A model generated the notes under the pieces. The model made no database searches and had not been told where the DNA came from. It saw only the letters and a program-made list of their open reading frames with translations. Shown one piece after another: positions 9,801 through 16,879 of a stretch of 64,000 nucleotides of DNA. The position numbers and the translations under genes were made by a program. The DNA is from Candidatus Levybacteria bacterium RIFCSPHIGHO2_01_FULL_36_15b (lineage in GTDB: Bacteria > Patescibacteria > Microgenomatia > Levybacterales > UBA12049): the NCBI GenBank assembly GCA_001782045.1, contig MFNK01000003.1:186001-250000 (forward strand), read 5' to 3'. Every line of letters starts with the position of its first letter. Position 1 is the stretch's first letter.

Positions 9801-10088
9801 TTGCTTAATGAAGAAAGCGAAAGGACAAATGTTGTAGTTGGTGGAATAATAGAAACAATAAAAAGAATTTTTACAAAAAAAAATGGAAAAGAAATGGCAT
9901 TTATTACATTGGGAAATGAAAATGGTGTATTGGTAGAGTGTGTAATTTTTCCTAAAATTTTTGATTTGTATAAATCAGTAATTACCAAAGAGAATGTAGT
10001 TTTAATTCAAGGCAAAATTGATTCTAAAAATGATAAACCAGTAATAATTGCTGAAAAAATAAATGTTTTTAACTCTTTTCCCGCTTGA
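6855..10088 (+). CDS. dnaE: DNA polymerase III alpha subunit
   Basis: A 1077-residue replicative polymerase of the DnaE1 type, slightly shorter than the usual ~1160. The N-terminal PHP domain has intact metal-binding motifs (HLHNHSEYS at residues 6-14, then ITDHGNMYG). The palm carries PGRGSNAGSIV and the catalytic aspartates Asp400 and Asp402 in PDIDLDF, with the third, Asp561, in KMDFLGL. The fingers contain GYGFGKAHAACYA. A helix-hairpin-helix region (FGLSAIKNVG) and a C-terminal OB fold follow. The intact PHP residues would allow intrinsic proofreading. The gene starts one base after gatB with no SD and ends in TGA, inside the atpB promoter. Confidence 0.97.
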   Translation: MADFVHLHNHSEYSLLDGLSKIEEMVRRVKELGMKAIAITDHGNMYGTITFYKTCMAEGIKPIIGAEIYVAKRSRTDKEAGIDSDSNHLILLAKDLTGYKNLMKIISIASLEGYYYRPRTDMDLLKQYSEGLICLSACLNGFVSEPLMKNEVKIARERAIKLSEIFGKDNFYLELQKHPNIKDQDVLNAKLIELSQSLGIPLVATNDNHYVNADDAPAQEALLCIQTQTTLDTKGRKLSMIDSPDFYIKSSEEMTGLFIQTPEALENTVKIAEMCSLEIPMDKWILPNFEVPGGKAPSEFIVEKVNEGLLKRYKKVTKEMKERADYELSVILKKGYETYILIVADFVNWAKGQGITVGPGRGSNAGSIVSYALEISDIDPLFFKLPFERFLNPMRPSPPDIDLDFADNRRDEVIEYVRQKYGRDKVAQIITFGTMEARGSVRDIGRVMGYPYSIPDRISKMIPPGWQGHAMTIDKALEQSPELSIAYNMEEDTKKILTLARKVEGVARHASVHAAGVVIADKDITEYSPLQRETNGEKIITQYDMYSIGADYNGVGLLKMDFLGLRNLTIIQEALLFISVNKKINVDFSKISFEDKKTYDLLSSGETTGIFQLESAGMRRYVKELKPTTIFDLQAMVALYRPGPMANIPEFIKRKNNPKLITYPDPRLKDILKESYGIITFQDDLLLTAISVAGYSWLEADKLRKAVGKKIPAEMKKEHDNFVSGCIKNGMEKNKAESLWKLFEPFAGYGFGKAHAACYATIAFRTAYLKANYPVEFMTALLTAESRGTTGPVKNEKIAQAIAECKRLGVEVKPPDINFSESDFSIENENKIRFGLSAIKNVGDAAIKEILEQRNKAHFTSFEDFCKRIDLSTVNKKTIESLIKAGSMDKFGNRAKLLMIYPELVEKANKKKRDTHGGQTSLFGDETENERQSSSPSSDEIADFSSNEKLAFEKEFLGFYLTAHPQMENLIKIKSEITHEINLLNEESERTNVVVGGIIETIKRIFTKKNGKEMAFITLGNENGVLVECVIFPKIFDLYKSVITKENVVLIQGKIDSKNDKPVIIAEKINVFNSFPA

Positions 10089-10119
10089 CTTTGAGGCTAA
10101 TTATCCATAGAATTAATTT
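10085..10119 (+). promoter_or_regulatory. Predicted promoter of the ATP synthase operon, leaderless
   Basis: The -35 TTGACT (10085-10090) and -10 TAGAAT (10108-10113) are separated by the ideal 17 bases. The -35 overlaps the last codon and stop of dnaE. Only six bases (TAATTT) separate the -10 from the atpB ATG at 10120, so the mRNA should begin at or next to the start codon. No SD is present. Confidence 0.7.
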
Positions 10120-10857
10120 ATGGTTTCATTCGCTGCAGAACCTATATTTTTTTTGGGCAATTTCGCCGTTACTAATGCATTCTTAGATACTCTACTTGTA
10201 GACTTTATATTAATTTTAGTTGTTATTTTTATCAATAAAAAGATGTCTTTACTTCCAGGTTTTTTTCAAAATTTAATTGAAGTAATGATTGATGGATTTT
10301 ATAACCTGACTAAATCAGTCGCAGAAAAAAGAGCGGATATGATTTTCCCATTTTTTGTCACATTTTTCTTGTTTATTCTTCTTGCAAATTGGACAGGACT
10401 AATTCCTGGCTTGACTGCAATCGGTATTCGAGAGGAAGACCACTTAATTCCTTTTTTTAGACCGGCGACAAGTGATTTTAATGTTACTTTTGGACTTGCG
10501 CTAGTATCGGCAGTAGCAACACATGGTTTAAGCATTAAAACGTTAGGCATTAAAGAATACTTAGGTCGGTACTTTTCTTTAAACCCTATTTTTCTCTTTG
10601 TTGGTTTTTTAGAGATCATTTCCGAAATTACTAAAGTAATTTCTTTGTCTTTTAGACTTTTTGGAAACATTTTTGCAGGAGAAGTCGTTCTTGGTACGAT
10701 ATCCACGCTTTTTGCATTTTTGTTTCCTTTACCTTTTTTGATGCTAGAAACAATAGTTGGACTGGTACAAGCTTTAGTATTTGCAATGCTTACTATGGCT
10801 TTTATGACAATTCTTACAACACCCCATAGCGAAGGGTCTAAGGAGGTGAGTCACTAG
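10120..10857 (+). CDS. atpB: ATP synthase F0 subunit a
   Basis: A 245-residue integral membrane protein with about five to six hydrophobic helices. The essential arginine that faces the c-ring is Arg179 in SLSFRLFGNIFAGE, the signature of the a subunit. The last 15 residues contain the SD of atpE. It forms the proton half-channels of the F0 motor. This is the first gene of an operon in the canonical order BEFHAGDC with no atpI; an internal Met start is unlikely because the promoter points at this ATG. The length is normal. Confidence 0.95.
   Translation: MVSFAAEPIFFLGNFAVTNAFLDTLLVDFILILVVIFINKKMSLLPGFFQNLIEVMIDGFYNLTKSVAEKRADMIFPFFVTFFLFILLANWTGLIPGLTAIGIREEDHLIPFFRPATSDFNVTFGLALVSAVATHGLSIKTLGIKEYLGRYFSLNPIFLFVGFLEIISEITKVISLSFRLFGNIFAGEVVLGTISTLFAFLFPLPFLMLETIVGLVQALVFAMLTMAFMTILTTPHSEGSKEVSH
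10840..10849 (+). promoter_or_regulatory. Very strong Shine-Dalgarno site of atpE
   Basis: AAGGAGGTGA, identical over ten bases to the lemA site, lies inside the end of atpB, nine bases before the atpE ATG. It fits the need to make many c subunits per complex. Confidence 0.85.
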
Positions 10858-10858
10858 T

Positions 10859-11065
10859 ATGACATTTAGCGTATCTGGAGGATTAATAATTGCAATTGGA
10901 GGACAAATGGCAGCGCTTGCCATTGGATTAATAGGAATGAAGGCTATGGAAGCCATAGGTAGAAATCCAGAAGCTTTCGGGCGAATTCTTCCCGCAATGC
11001 TTTTAGGAATGGCTTTTGCTGAAGCAATAGCAATTTATTCTTTAATATTTGCCTTTTTAAAGTAA
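10859..11065 (+). CDS. atpE: ATP synthase F0 subunit c
   Basis: A 68-residue hairpin of two membrane helices joined by the polar loop IGRNPEA. The ion-binding carboxylate is Glu55 in MAFAEAIAIYS. The helix-1 glutamine and the serine after the glutamate that mark sodium-binding rings are absent (Ile and Ala stand there), so I infer proton coupling. It is at the short end of the family. The strong SD just upstream supports the ATG. It follows atpB by one base and precedes atpF by three. Confidence 0.95.
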   Translation: MTFSVSGGLIIAIGGQMAALAIGLIGMKAMEAIGRNPEAFGRILPAMLLGMAFAEAIAIYSLIFAFLK

Positions 11066-11068
11066 AAT

Positions 11069-11569
11069 ATGGAAATTCTTAATAAGTTTGGGTTTGATCC
11101 AATAATGTTGGCAGCCCAAATAGTAAATTTTTTAATAATCCTTTATCTACTTAAGCGGTTTTTATATAAACCTGTCTTTAAGATTCTTAAAGAAAGACAG
11201 GATAAAATTGAGGAAGGGATAAAGCAGACAGAAAAGGCACAAAAAACTTTAGAAGAGGCCATTGGAAAAGAAACAAGAATTTTGGCCAACGCAAAAAAAG
11301 AAGCACAAATGCTAATTGAAAATGCAAAGAGTGATTCACTAGAGCTTGCAAGACAAATTGAAGAAAATGCAAAAACTGAAGTAGAGGGATTAATTAATGA
11401 AGCAAAAGCTAAAATTTCCTTAGAATCAGAAATAGCGGAAAAAAAACTTTCAGAACATGCATCAGCACTTGCAACCAGTTTACTTAAAAAAACATTACAG
11501 GACGAAATAGATAAACATGGACAAAGAAAAATAATGGAAAATGCGTTTAAAAAAATAAATAAAAAATGA
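11069..11569 (+). CDS. atpF: ATP synthase F0 subunit b
   Basis: A 166-residue peripheral-stalk subunit. One N-terminal membrane helix (about residues 12-30, including AQIVNFLIILYLL) is followed by a long charged helix rich in Lys, Glu and Ala up to the C-terminus, as expected for the dimeric stator coiled coil. It links the a subunit to F1 through the delta subunit. The stop codon overlaps the atpH start by four bases. There is no visible SD, so translation is probably coupled to atpE. Confidence 0.93.
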   Translation: MEILNKFGFDPIMLAAQIVNFLIILYLLKRFLYKPVFKILKERQDKIEEGIKQTEKAQKTLEEAIGKETRILANAKKEAQMLIENAKSDSLELARQIEENAKTEVEGLINEAKAKISLESEIAEKKLSEHASALATSLLKKTLQDEIDKHGQRKIMENAFKKINKK

Positions 11570-11910
11570 AGAAAATAAAAAATCTGGCACTCGCAAGCTA
11601 CAAAAATGGTAATTTAGACAGCTTATTGGTATCTAAATTTATAAAACAGTTAAGCAGAAAGGATCTTAAAATATATATTAAAATTCTTAAGTCTATAGAA
11701 AGCAAAAAAAATGTTGTTTTAACTGTTGCAGATACTAATATCTCTGGTGAATTTTTAAAGAAAACAAAAAACCTTTTTCCAGGAAAAGAGATAATAGTAA
11801 AAGAAGATAAATCGCTAATAGCTGGATTAAAAATTGTTGATTTTGATATGGTTTACGAGTTTAATTTAAAAAATAAGATTGAGAAAATATCTGAATTTAT
11901 AAATAATTAA
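11566..11910 (+). CDS. atpH: ATP synthase F1 subunit delta, shortened
   Basis: A 114-residue protein in the atpH position. The C-terminal half (DKSLIAGLKIVDFDMVYEFN, then an LEKI-like tail) resembles the end of bacterial delta subunits, where a SLIGG turn and a beta segment precede the last helix. Normal delta is about 175-185 residues; here much of the N-terminal six-helix domain that binds the top of alpha is missing or very short. Identification rests on position plus the C-terminal pattern. It overlaps atpF and is followed by atpA after one base. Confidence 0.8.
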   Translation: MKKIKNLALASYKNGNLDSLLVSKFIKQLSRKDLKIYIKILKSIESKKNVVLTVADTNISGEFLKKTKNLFPGKEIIVKEDKSLIAGLKIVDFDMVYEFNLKNKIEKISEFINN

Positions 11911-11911
11911 T

Positions 11912-13414
11912 ATGAAAAGCGCGGAACATATACTAAAAGACCTAGAAAACAAGTTAAATAATTTTGATAATAAGCCAAGTATTTCAAACATTGGAATTGT
12001 TGAGAAAAATACAGATGGAGTTATAACTGTCTCTGGCTTAACGCAAGCGCAAATGGGTGAAATAGTTGAATTTGAAGAAAAGGAAAAAGGGGTAATTTTA
12101 AACCTAGATGAAGACAGCGTATCTATTATACTGCTAGGAAAATCAGATAGAATAAAAGAGGGGGACAGCGTAAAAAGCACTGGAAAACTATTAAATATCA
12201 ACGTTTCTGAAAAAATACTGGGAAGAATTGTAGACCCTCTTGGTAACCCTCTGGATGACAAGCCAAAAATTATAAATGGTAAGGATATGCCGCTTGAGAA
12301 AGTTGCGGCAGGAGTTGTGGAAAGAGAACCTGTAAATACCCCCTTAAAGACGGGTATTAAAGCAATTGACGCTATGATTCCGATAGGAAGGGGACAAAGG
12401 GAATTAATTATTGGAGATAGAGGCACAGGAAAAACAGCAGTGGCAATTGACACAATTATTAATCAAAAAGGAAATGTGCTGTGTATATACGTTGCTATTG
12501 GCCAGAAACGAAGTACAACTGCTCAAGTAATTGAAAAACTAAGAGAAACTAAAGCGCTTGACTATACAACAGTAGTCAATGCTTCAGCATCAGATCCGGC
12601 TTCCCTACTCTATCTAGCTCCATACGCGGGAGTTGCAATAGCAGAATATTTCATGCAAAAAGGAAAAGATGTACTTGTTATATACGATGATCTGACAAAA
12701 CACGCGTGGGCATATAGACAAATATCGCTTGTTTTAAGGCGTCCTGCAGGTCGAGAAGCATACCCTGGAGATATATTTTACCTGCACTCAAGACTTTTAG
12801 AAAGAGCTGTAAAAATGAATAAAGATAATGGAGGAGGCTCAATCACAGCCTTACCAATTATTGAAACACAAGCGAATGATTTATCTGCATATATTCCCAC
12901 AAACGTTATTTCAATTACAGACGGGCAGATATTTTTCTTGACTGATTTATTTTACAGTGGAGTAAGACCTGCAATTGATGCAGGAAACTCTGTTTCGCGG
13001 GTAGGAGGAGCAGCGCAGACTCCGGCAATTAAATCTATAGCTGGTAAAATGAGACTTGAGCTCGCTCAGTATAATAATCTTGCTGCTTTCGCTCAGTTCG
13101 GAAGCGAATTAGATGAAGCAACTGCAAAGCAACTTGAAAGAGGAAAAAGAACTATTGAAATACTTAAACAGCCACAGTACCAGCCTTTATCTGATGCATT
13201 TGAGTTCTTAAGTATTTGGCTTGTAACAAGTGGCAGTATTGACGATATTGAATTTTCGCAAATTTCTAATTTTGAAAACGAATATCATCAGTTTATGAAA
13301 CGTAAGTATGAAAAGCTTCTTAACGCGCTTTCTAAAGGTGGAAAACCAGATGAAAAAACCTTATCTGATTTAGAAAAAACAGTATCTGAGTTTAAAAAAA
13401 TATTTAAAGTATAA
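11912..13414 (+). CDS. atpA: ATP synthase F1 subunit alpha
   Basis: A 500-residue alpha subunit of normal length. The P-loop GDRGTGKT is at residues 168-175 (most bacteria have GDRQTGKT), followed by CIYVAIGQKRST. The signature region SVSRVGGAAQTPAIK, with the arginine finger that reaches the beta site, is present, and DDLTKHAWAYRQISLVLRRPAGREAYPG is conserved (cited in part: HAWAYRQISLVLRRP). Alpha binds nucleotide without catalysis and alternates with beta in F1. It sits between atpH and atpG with one-base gaps. Confidence 0.97.
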   Translation: MKSAEHILKDLENKLNNFDNKPSISNIGIVEKNTDGVITVSGLTQAQMGEIVEFEEKEKGVILNLDEDSVSIILLGKSDRIKEGDSVKSTGKLLNINVSEKILGRIVDPLGNPLDDKPKIINGKDMPLEKVAAGVVEREPVNTPLKTGIKAIDAMIPIGRGQRELIIGDRGTGKTAVAIDTIINQKGNVLCIYVAIGQKRSTTAQVIEKLRETKALDYTTVVNASASDPASLLYLAPYAGVAIAEYFMQKGKDVLVIYDDLTKHAWAYRQISLVLRRPAGREAYPGDIFYLHSRLLERAVKMNKDNGGGSITALPIIETQANDLSAYIPTNVISITDGQIFFLTDLFYSGVRPAIDAGNSVSRVGGAAQTPAIKSIAGKMRLELAQYNNLAAFAQFGSELDEATAKQLERGKRTIEILKQPQYQPLSDAFEFLSIWLVTSGSIDDIEFSQISNFENEYHQFMKRKYEKLLNALSKGGKPDEKTLSDLEKTVSEFKKIFKV

Positions 13415-13415
13415 T

Positions 13416-14261
13416 ATGGCGACTTTACTAACATTAAAAAGAAGAATAAAAACAACTAAAAATGTGTCTAAAACTACAAAGGCTATGCAGATGATTGCGG
13501 CATCGAAACTAAAAAGAGCTCAGGATTCTGCTGTCCAAGCTTTACCCTATACAGAAAAACTTACAGAATTATCAAAAAATATTTCAAGAATTTTAGAGGC
13601 TGGAGAAATTTCTTCATATACCCTTAAACCTAAAGCTAATTCCAAATTAGTAATTGTAATCTCACCCGATAAAGGACTATCGGGCGGACTTGTAACAAAT
13701 TTAATAAAAGAAGTTTTGAACGAGGATTCGAAAATGAAAATTTACTACATTGCTGTTGGCAAAAAGGCTGAAAATTACTTAACATCCTTGGGAAAAGATG
13801 TTATTGCTACATTTCCCTTTGGCACAGCCATTCCTGCTTTTGATTTAGTATTTCCTATTTTAAAAATGGTAGATGATTATTTTCTATTTGGAAAGGTTTC
13901 GGTTGTTGAAATAATTACAACGAAATTTTTAAACGTTTTTACACAAATACCTCAAAGGCAAATATTACTACCCGTTAGGTTGGCAGAAGAGAAATCAAGT
14001 TCGTCAGACATTTTATTCGAGCCTAGTGCAGATGAACTTCTTCCCGATCTTTTAAGACATTACCTTGAGGTTTCTATGTACCAAGGCCTACTTGAATCAT
14101 ATGCATCAGAACAGGCAGCGAGAATGATAGCAATGAAAAATGCTACAGATAATGCAAATGAAATAATAGACGTACTCACGCTCTCATACAATAAATCCCG
14201 CCAAGAAAAGATTACTAATGAACTTTTGGATATTGGAGGAGGGATATTTTATGAGCAATAG
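13416..14261 (+). CDS. atpG: ATP synthase F1 subunit gamma
   Basis: A 281-residue gamma subunit. The N-terminal helix has RRIKTTKNVSKTTKAMQMIA, matching the family signature, and the C-terminal helix has MKNATDNANEIIDVLTLSYNKSRQ followed by ITNELLDIGGG (parts of one conserved block). These two helices form the rotor coiled coil inside the alpha3beta3 ring. The middle contains the expected Rossmann-like domain, with SPDKGLSGGL early on. The last 11 bases overlap the start of atpD, whose SD lies inside this gene. Confidence 0.96.
   Translation: MATLLTLKRRIKTTKNVSKTTKAMQMIAASKLKRAQDSAVQALPYTEKLTELSKNISRILEAGEISSYTLKPKANSKLVIVISPDKGLSGGLVTNLIKEVLNEDSKMKIYYIAVGKKAENYLTSLGKDVIATFPFGTAIPAFDLVFPILKMVDDYFLFGKVSVVEIITTKFLNVFTQIPQRQILLPVRLAEEKSSSSDILFEPSADELLPDLLRHYLEVSMYQGLLESYASEQAARMIAMKNATDNANEIIDVLTLSYNKSRQEKITNELLDIGGGIFYEQ
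14235..14243 (+). promoter_or_regulatory. Shine-Dalgarno site that fixes the atpD start
   Basis: GGAGGAGGG lies seven bases before the ATG at 14251 and inside atpG. It selects that start over an in-frame upstream ATG at 14218, which would add 11 residues not usual for beta subunits. Confidence 0.8.
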
Positions 14262-15645
14262 TAATGGACGAATTATAAGGGTACAAGGACCTGTGGTTGA
14301 TGTTTATTTTGAAACTTCTACGCCTCAGGTTTATGAAGCGCTGATTATAGATCTCGGTAAAAATAACCAACTGGTTTTAGAAACTGCATTACTAATTGGG
14401 GATAAAGAGGTTAAGTCGCTTGCAATGGGCCCGACCGATGGCCTTAGAAGAGGTATGCAAGTAAAAAGGACATTCTCCCCTATTAAGGTTCCCGTAGGAT
14501 CAAAAACTTTAGGGAGAATATTTAATGTATTAGGAGAAACAATTGACGGTAAACCATTTGATAAAAATGCAAAAGATGTTTTATTTAATCCCATACACAG
14601 AAGTTCACCTCCCTTAACAGAACAAGAAACTAAACCTAAAATCCTGGAGACTGGAATAAAAGTTATTGACCTAATCGCACCATTTACCAAAGGAGGTAAA
14701 ATTGCAGTTTTTGGTGGCGCAGGAGTAGGAAAAACAGTAATAGTCAAAGAACTTATTAGAAATATCGCCATGGAACATCAGGGACACTCTGTTTTCGCAG
14801 GCGTCGGAGAAAGAACTAGAGAAGGAAACGATTTATGGCTAGAAATGAAAGAGGCTGATGTACTTGATAAAACAGTCATGGTTTTTGGGCAAATGAATGA
14901 ACCACCCGCAAATAGAATGCGAGTTGCCCTTACAGGACTTACAATGGCAGAATATTTCAGAGATATAAAGAAAGAAGACGTTCTTCTTTTTATAGACAAC
15001 ATTTTTAGATTTGCTCAGGCTGGAAGTGAGGTTTCTGCACTATTAGGAAGAATGCCCTCAGCTGTTGGTTATCAACCTACTCTATCATCCGAAATGGGCG
15101 AACTTCAAGAAAGAATAACATCAACTAAACAAGGTTCCATTACATCTGTACAAGCGGTATATGTACCTGCAGACGACTATACAGATCCCGCTCCTGTTAC
15201 GGTATTTTCCCATTTAGACGCAACTATTACGCTTGAGCGGTCTATTGCGGAACAAGGAATATATCCAGCGGTAGATCCGCTAGCTTCAACTTCCAGAATT
15301 CTAGATCCAAATGTCGTAGGCGACGAACACTACAACGTTACAAGAAATGTACAGAAAGTATTGCAAAGATATAAGGATTTGCAAGATATTATTGCAATTT
15401 TAGGGATCGATGAGCTTTCTGAAGAAGATAAGCTTACAGTTGCAAGAGCAAGAAAAATTCAAAGATTCTTAAGTCAGCCTATGTTTGTGGCTGAAGTTTT
15501 TACAGGACAACCCGGAAAGTACGTAAAAATTGAAGATACCGTTAAAGGGTTTAAGGAAATCTTAGAAGGTAAGCACGATAAACTTCCTGAACAGGCATTC
15601 TACATGGTTGGAACTATAGACGAAGTAACTAAAAAGGCAAAATGA
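14251..15645 (+). CDS. atpD: ATP synthase F1 subunit beta
   Basis: A 464-residue catalytic subunit. The P-loop GGAGVGKT is at residues 155-162, followed by the GERTREGNDLW motif with the catalytic glutamate, and YVPADDYTDPAP with the DP region. LDATITLERSIAEQGIYPAV and SRILDP are conserved blocks of the family. Beta binds and hydrolyses or makes ATP in the F1 head. I use the ATG at 14251, not 14218, because of the SD and because the sequence then begins with the usual short tail before GRIIRVQGPVVDV. It overlaps atpG by 11 bases and atpC by four. Confidence 0.97.
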   Translation: MSNSNGRIIRVQGPVVDVYFETSTPQVYEALIIDLGKNNQLVLETALLIGDKEVKSLAMGPTDGLRRGMQVKRTFSPIKVPVGSKTLGRIFNVLGETIDGKPFDKNAKDVLFNPIHRSSPPLTEQETKPKILETGIKVIDLIAPFTKGGKIAVFGGAGVGKTVIVKELIRNIAMEHQGHSVFAGVGERTREGNDLWLEMKEADVLDKTVMVFGQMNEPPANRMRVALTGLTMAEYFRDIKKEDVLLFIDNIFRFAQAGSEVSALLGRMPSAVGYQPTLSSEMGELQERITSTKQGSITSVQAVYVPADDYTDPAPVTVFSHLDATITLERSIAEQGIYPAVDPLASTSRILDPNVVGDEHYNVTRNVQKVLQRYKDLQDIIAILGIDELSEEDKLTVARARKIQRFLSQPMFVAEVFTGQPGKYVKIEDTVKGFKEILEGKHDKLPEQAFYMVGTIDEVTKKAK

Positions 15646-16052
15646 AGATCTTTTTAAAAGTTATAACTCCTGTTAAGACAATTCTATCTGAAGAAGTTGA
15701 CGAGATAACTGTTCCTACCCATTCTGGAGTAATTAGTATTCTGCCTAACCACGTAGACTTGTTAACAAAGGTCAGTCCGGGTGAAATGTTTATAAAAACA
15801 AATGGGAAAATTGATAACTTTGCAATAACAGGTGGATTTCTAGAAGTTTCTAAAAATAAAGTAAATATTTTAGCTGATTACGCTGTTAGGGCTTCTAATA
15901 TCGAAATTGCAAAGGCTAAAGAGGCACAAGCGCGTGCAGAAAAAGCGATGAAGGAAAAAGAAGGAAGTAAGGAATTTATTATAGCTGAAGCAGAGCTTAG
16001 AAAAGCGATTTTAGAACTAAAAATTGCAAATAGAAGACGCAATTCACTATAA
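15642..16052 (+). CDS. atpC: ATP synthase F1 subunit epsilon
   Basis: A 136-residue protein with the N-terminal beta-sandwich of epsilon (LKVITPVKTILSEEVDEITV, then SGVISILPNHVDLLT, both classic) and a C-terminal pair of helices rich in Ala, Glu and Lys. It joins gamma to the c-ring and in many bacteria inhibits ATP hydrolysis through the C-terminal helices, which are present here. It is the last gene of the atp operon; the promoter of tRNA-Thr begins four bases after its stop, and I see no terminator hairpin. Confidence 0.94.
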   Translation: MKIFLKVITPVKTILSEEVDEITVPTHSGVISILPNHVDLLTKVSPGEMFIKTNGKIDNFAITGGFLEVSKNKVNILADYAVRASNIEIAKAKEAQARAEKAMKEKEGSKEFIIAEAELRKAILELKIANRRRNSL

Positions 16053-16055
16053 AGT

Positions 16056-16084
16056 TTGATAAAAACCTCTGAATCTTTTAAAAT
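16056..16084 (+). promoter_or_regulatory. Predicted promoter of tRNA-Thr
   Basis: -35 TTGATA (16056-16061) and -10 TAAAAT (16079-16084) have a 17-base spacer. The -10 ends eight bases before the first base of the mature tRNA (16093), so the 5' leader should be at most one or two bases long. Confidence 0.65.
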
Positions 16085-16092
16085 AATCTCAC

Positions 16093-16164
16093 GCCGAAGT
16101 AACTCAGTGGTAGAGTAGCTCTTTCGTAAAGAGCAAGTCGTGAGTTCAAATCTCACCTTCGGCT
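16093..16164 (+). tRNA. tRNA-Thr (anticodon CGT)
   Basis: A complete 72-base cloverleaf. The acceptor stem GCCGAAG pairs with CTTCGGC; the D-arm is ACTC-AGTGGTA-GAGT; the anticodon stem GCTCT/AGAGC closes the loop TTCGTAA with anticodon CGT (reads ACG, threonine); the T-arm is GTGAG-TTCAAAT-CTCAC; the discriminator is T. The 3' CCA is not encoded. The next protein gene begins four bases after the discriminator base. Confidence 0.95.
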
Positions 16165-16168
16165 CTGT

Positions 16169-16879
16169 ATGAGAAGAAAAACAAGGTTAAGTAGATATAG
16201 TGAAAAGAAACAAAAGAAAACTTTTTTCTTGAGTATTTTAGGAATTATCGTTTTGCTCTTCTTATTATTTAGATATGGACTGCCAACATTAATCAACTTT
16301 AGTCTTTTTTTAGCAGGAAATAGAGAACCAGCTAACCTAGTGGACAAAAAAGATCCTTTATATATTGCCCCTCCTGTTTTTGACTCTATGCCTGTTGCAA
16401 CCAATAGCTCCCGAATAGAAATCAAGGGAATTGGAGAAAAAAATTCTAAAATAGAATTATATATTAATGGTAAAAAAAATAGTGAAATATTAACTAATGA
16501 GGATGGAAAATTTTCATTGGATGTAATATTAAAAAGCGGAGAAAATATTTTTACAGTAAGGCAACTTATAAAAGACAACAAAAGTGAATTTTCTTCTGCG
16601 TCCACTATATATTTCAAAGACACTCCCCCAATGCTAGGCATTACTTTTCCATCTGATGGAGCAAACTTTAAAAAAGAGGATAGATTTATTGAAGTTAAAG
16701 GAAATACAGATGTAAATGTTACGGTTACGGTTAATGGATTTTACTCAGTTATTAGTGAATCAAATATATTTTCATATACACTAGGATTGCATGATGGGGA
16801 AAATGAAATTAAGGCAATTGCAGAGGATATTGCTGGAAATAGAACTGAAAAGTCTGTAAAAGTTAACTATTCTCCGTAA
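16169..16879 (+). CDS. Membrane-anchored protein with Ig-like domains
   Basis: A 236-residue protein of unknown role. The N-terminus is basic (RRKTRLSRYSEKKQKK) and is followed by one hydrophobic segment (about residues 19-40), so the rest should lie outside the membrane. The exterior part looks like two beta-sandwich repeats of the bacterial Ig-like/glucodextranase-B kind: each has an IEIKG or IEVKG strand, a VNG turn, and a DGENEIKAIAEDIAGN-type ending typical of these folds. Such domains usually bind sugars or act as spacers. The ATG lies four bases after tRNA-Thr with no SD. Its end overlaps the convergent O-antigen-ligase-like gene by 17 bases. Confidence 0.75.
   Translation: MRRKTRLSRYSEKKQKKTFFLSILGIIVLLFLLFRYGLPTLINFSLFLAGNREPANLVDKKDPLYIAPPVFDSMPVATNSSRIEIKGIGEKNSKIELYINGKKNSEILTNEDGKFSLDVILKSGENIFTVRQLIKDNKSEFSSASTIYFKDTPPMLGITFPSDGANFKKEDRFIEVKGNTDVNVTVTVNGFYSVISESNIFSYTLGLHDGENEIKAIAEDIAGNRTEKSVKVNYSP

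Noticed and set aside
11866..12453. 195-residue minus-strand open frame inside atpA
   Set aside because: It is antisense to a well-conserved ATPase gene and shows a Ser/Pro/Phe-rich composition typical of shadow frames.
14218..14250. Upstream ATG for atpD
   Set aside because: It lies inside atpG, has no SD, and adds residues not seen in beta subunits; the SD GGAGGAGGG points to 14251.
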